The position numbers and the translations under genes were made by a program. From Blastococcus litoris (GTDB lineage Bacteria; Actinomycetota; Actinomycetes; Mycobacteriales; Geodermatophilaceae), in contig NZ_QCZF01000002.1 of the NCBI RefSeq assembly GCF_003075095.1, positions 248,001 through 312,000 of the forward strand: a DNA stretch of 64,000 nt, given 5' to 3'. The notes below the pieces were generated by a model that had not been told where the DNA came from, did no database searches, and worked only from the letters and a program-made list of their open reading frames with translations. Below, in pieces: positions 62,222 to 64,000 of the stretch (positions within the stretch are counted from its first letter, which is position 1; each line of letters starts with the position of its first letter).

Positions 62222-62794
62222 GTGCTCGTCTCGGGGGTGTTGGTCGTGGATTGGGGCTCTGTGCCGGACTGGCTGGCCGGTGGAGGGACGATCACCGCGC
62301 TCGTGGCTCTGGGGGCGGAAGTGCGGCGGAACCGCCGAGCGAACGAGCAGCGCGGCCGGGAGGAGCGAGCCGCGGAAGCCCGTCGTCTCCAGGACGCGCG
62401 CGAACAGCAAGCGCGCGGAGTGACGGCCTGGGTGGAGGCGACCCAGACGGAGGAGCGCGTCCAGAACGTGCACGTGGTGGTCGCCAATGCGACGGCATTC
62501 GCAGTTTTCGACGTACGAGCTCGGCCGGAAGATCTGGGGCCACTGGAGGAGGCCGTCCTCCCCGTCGTGTCGCCCGGTCAGACCATGAGGACCAAGTCCT
62601 GGCTGGCCGTCGAGGTCCCGGAGGGGTACTTCTTCCGCGCGTCGGTCACGTTCTCCGACGCCCATGGTGTCCGCTGGATACGGCAGGGCGCCGACGTCTA
62701 CGAACTCACGTCTTCGCGATCCGAGCCCGCCGGCGGACGGCTGCCGGCTCAGACCTGGCTGAGCCACGTCGACAGCGTCGACCGGACGAAGTGA
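62222..62794 (+). CDS. Small membrane-anchored protein of unknown function
   Basis: About 190 aa from GTG 62222 (other GTGs follow within 30 bases). One hydrophobic segment near the N-terminus (DWGSVPDWLAGGGTITALVA) is followed by a basic, highly charged helix (EVRRNRRANEQRGREERAAE). Then comes a beta-rich domain (VHVVVANATAFAVFDVRARP, VSPGQTMRTKSWL). The layout of one helix, coiled segment and immunoglobulin-like end is common in actinobacterial accessory regions. Its final 46 bases overlap the end of the opposing gene. Confidence 0.65.
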   Translation: MLVSGVLVVDWGSVPDWLAGGGTITALVALGAEVRRNRRANEQRGREERAAEARRLQDAREQQARGVTAWVEATQTEERVQNVHVVVANATAFAVFDVRARPEDLGPLEEAVLPVVSPGQTMRTKSWLAVEVPEGYFFRASVTFSDAHGVRWIRQGADVYELTSSRSEPAGGRLPAQTWLSHVDSVDRTK

Positions 62795-64000
62795 AGGGCC
62801 GGACGTTCGTCCTCGTCGGGGGCCAGCATGCGCGACATCATGCGGCGCAGGTCGTTGTCGACGCCCAGTTGTACGAGTTGGCGTACAGGCGAGCTCGTGT
62901 CCGCGCAGCCGGAAGCTGACAACGGGTAGGGGTGCTCTCCATGCGGGTCGAGGGCCGCATACATGATCGCACCGAGGGCGAATACGTCGTCGGCGTGCTT
63001 GTGCGTGCCACCTGCCAGCCAGCGCTCGGCCTGGGCTTGCGGCCGAAAGCCGTTGGGGCGGAACGCCGTCCAGGGAGTCCGTCGACCTCTGCTGCCGTAG
63101 ACCCAGTCGGCGAGGAACACGCCAGAGCTGCCGCGGTCGATCACGTTCTCCGGCGTGAGATTCCCGTGGACCCAGCCGTCGCGCTCCTCCGCCTCGACGA
63201 GTACCGACAGAGCCTGTTGCGCGAGACGGACCACGCGATGGGTGTCCCGTGCCTCCCACTCCTGCGCCCGGTGGGCAGCTCCCTCGGACAGCCGCCGTCC
63301 TGCGCAGTGCAGGACGATGGCCCAGCGGTCGACGCGCTCCACGAACATGCCGACGGACGACGTCTGCGGGTCGTGGCCGACGGGGACGGCGTCGGTCAGC
63401 CCTTCGTCCCCCGGTCCACCGCTGGGACGCAGGTTACGGGCCTGGTAGATGACGGAGTCGCGCTCGAGGCCGATGCTCTCGCCGAACTCGTCGACGTCGT
63501 TGCGGATGATGCGAAAGCCCCGGTCGCGCAGGGCGGCGAAGTCCCGGCGGTCTTCGAGAGCGGCTCGCCTCATCTCCAAGTGCAGGGAGTTCTCGACGAG
63601 CCACCGGCGGAGGAGGCCGTTCGCCACCGTGACCGCGCCGTCGGCGCTGGACTGCAGGAGCCCGAGGCGGACGAACCGGTTGATCCCCTCCTCGTAGTCC
63701 GTACCGACGAGGTCGATGAGCTCGCGCATCGTGAGCCCATCGCCGTCCTCGTCGTCGGAGCCGTACACCGAGGCCAGATTCGCGAGCACTCGCTCCTGGT
63801 ACTCGTGCTCGCGTTCCCGGCCGAGCAGATGCTCCACGACCGTGCGTCCGCGGCGCACCAGCGCGTCGGCCGCCTGCGCCACGATGTCGGAGGAGACGAG
63901 CCTCCGCCGTCGTTCGTTGAGGACGCGGGCGACCTCGGCTCCCAACAGGTGCACGTGGTTCGGGTATCCGGCGGTCAAGTCCCAGAAGGCTTGGTGCGCG
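62749..64000 (-). CDS. C-terminal part of an NTPase-like protein fused to a degenerate kinase domain
   Basis: The frame is open from the right edge for about 416 codons. Visible parts in order: AHQAFWDLTAGYPNHVHLLG, typical of the helical lid of STAND/AAA-like ATPases; a winged-helix segment ending GAVTVANGLLRRWLVE; then a kinase-like domain. In the latter the catalytic loop is HGNLTPENV (63143-63169), where active kinases have HRDLKPEN, and LADWVYG replaces DFG. No clear beta-3 lysine is seen; the later KHADDVFALGAIMYAAL matches the SDVWSLG helix. So it is probably a pseudokinase. The P-loop, if any, lies beyond the window. Confidence 0.7.
   Translation of the reverse strand, partial: AHQAFWDLTAGYPNHVHLLGAEVARVLNERRRRLVSSDIVAQAADALVRRGRTVVEHLLGREREHEYQERVLANLASVYGSDDEDGDGLTMRELIDLVGTDYEEGINRFVRLGLLQSSADGAVTVANGLLRRWLVENSLHLEMRRAALEDRRDFAALRDRGFRIIRNDVDEFGESIGLERDSVIYQARNLRPSGGPGDEGLTDAVPVGHDPQTSSVGMFVERVDRWAIVLHCAGRRLSEGAAHRAQEWEARDTHRVVRLAQQALSVLVEAEERDGWVHGNLTPENVIDRGSSGVFLADWVYGSRGRRTPWTAFRPNGFRPQAQAERWLAGGTHKHADDVFALGAIMYAALDPHGEHPYPLSASGCADTSSPVRQLVQLGVDNDLRRMMSRMLAPDEDERPALHFVRSTLSTWLSQV

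Overview
This is a 64 kb chromosomal window from a very high-GC actinobacterium. The gene set is actinobacterial: whiA, rbpA, opcA beside zwf, a SufR-led suf operon without sufA, and neighbouring ctaA and ctaB. GTG starts and GTGA/ATGA stop-start overlaps are common. Together with the stress-gene content this suggests a relative of Blastococcus, Geodermatophilus or Modestobacter. That family placement is inference, since no 16S rRNA or tRNA gene is present.

Layout. (1) Bases 1-22750 are an envelope, stress and transport region: a left-edge channel-like fragment, a DUF2252 protein with a lipoprotein, HdeD-like, SHOCT and DUF1269 proteins, and then a complete arginine deiminase module (APC-type antiporter, arcA, ornithine carbamoyltransferase, arcC). 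The module is translationally coupled to a P-type ATPase. It is followed by a coupled class II glutamine amidotransferase and YbdK-like ligase, two gene remnants (AraC and YeiH), small membrane proteins, two divergent paralogous alpha/beta-hydrolases, a CPBP protease, a SulP transporter with a small coupled helical protein, and a membrane-anchored diacylglycerol kinase-like protein. (2) Bases 22800-27040 hold an AraC regulator, a stand-alone LuxR-type HTH, a STAS protein, an MBL-fold hydrolase and an amidase. (3) Bases 27166-37202 hold uvrA, a lipase-like hydrolase and small unknowns, then uvrC-rapZ-yvcK-whiA. (4) Bases 37387-42999 hold gap-pgk-tpiA, an orphan peptide-binding lipoprotein, secG and rbpA. 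(5) Bases 43009-52519, on the minus strand, hold a 66-aa protein, a PIG-L deacetylase, and the pentose phosphate and glucose phosphate genes pgl, opcA, zwf, pgi, tal and tkt. (6) Bases 52805-55033 hold ctaB, a small unknown, and ctaA. (7) Bases 55149-62021 are the suf operon: sufR-sufB-sufD-Rieske-sufC-sufS-sufU-sufT. (8) From 62022 the sequence becomes accessory and lower in GC: a small membrane protein overlaps tail-to-tail with the C-terminal part of a probable NTPase that ends in a degenerate kinase domain and runs off the right edge.

How it fits together. The central part is core metabolism with regulatory links: RapZ, YvcK and WhiA sit with uvrC; glycolysis, secretion and RNA polymerase control follow; the oxidative pentose phosphate genes and OpcA face transketolase and the heme A branch. 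The least ordinary items are the P-type ATPase, which lacks the usual cation-binding residues; the coupled ADI/ATPase module; the right-edge NTPase-pseudokinase pair; and several structured intergenic elements.
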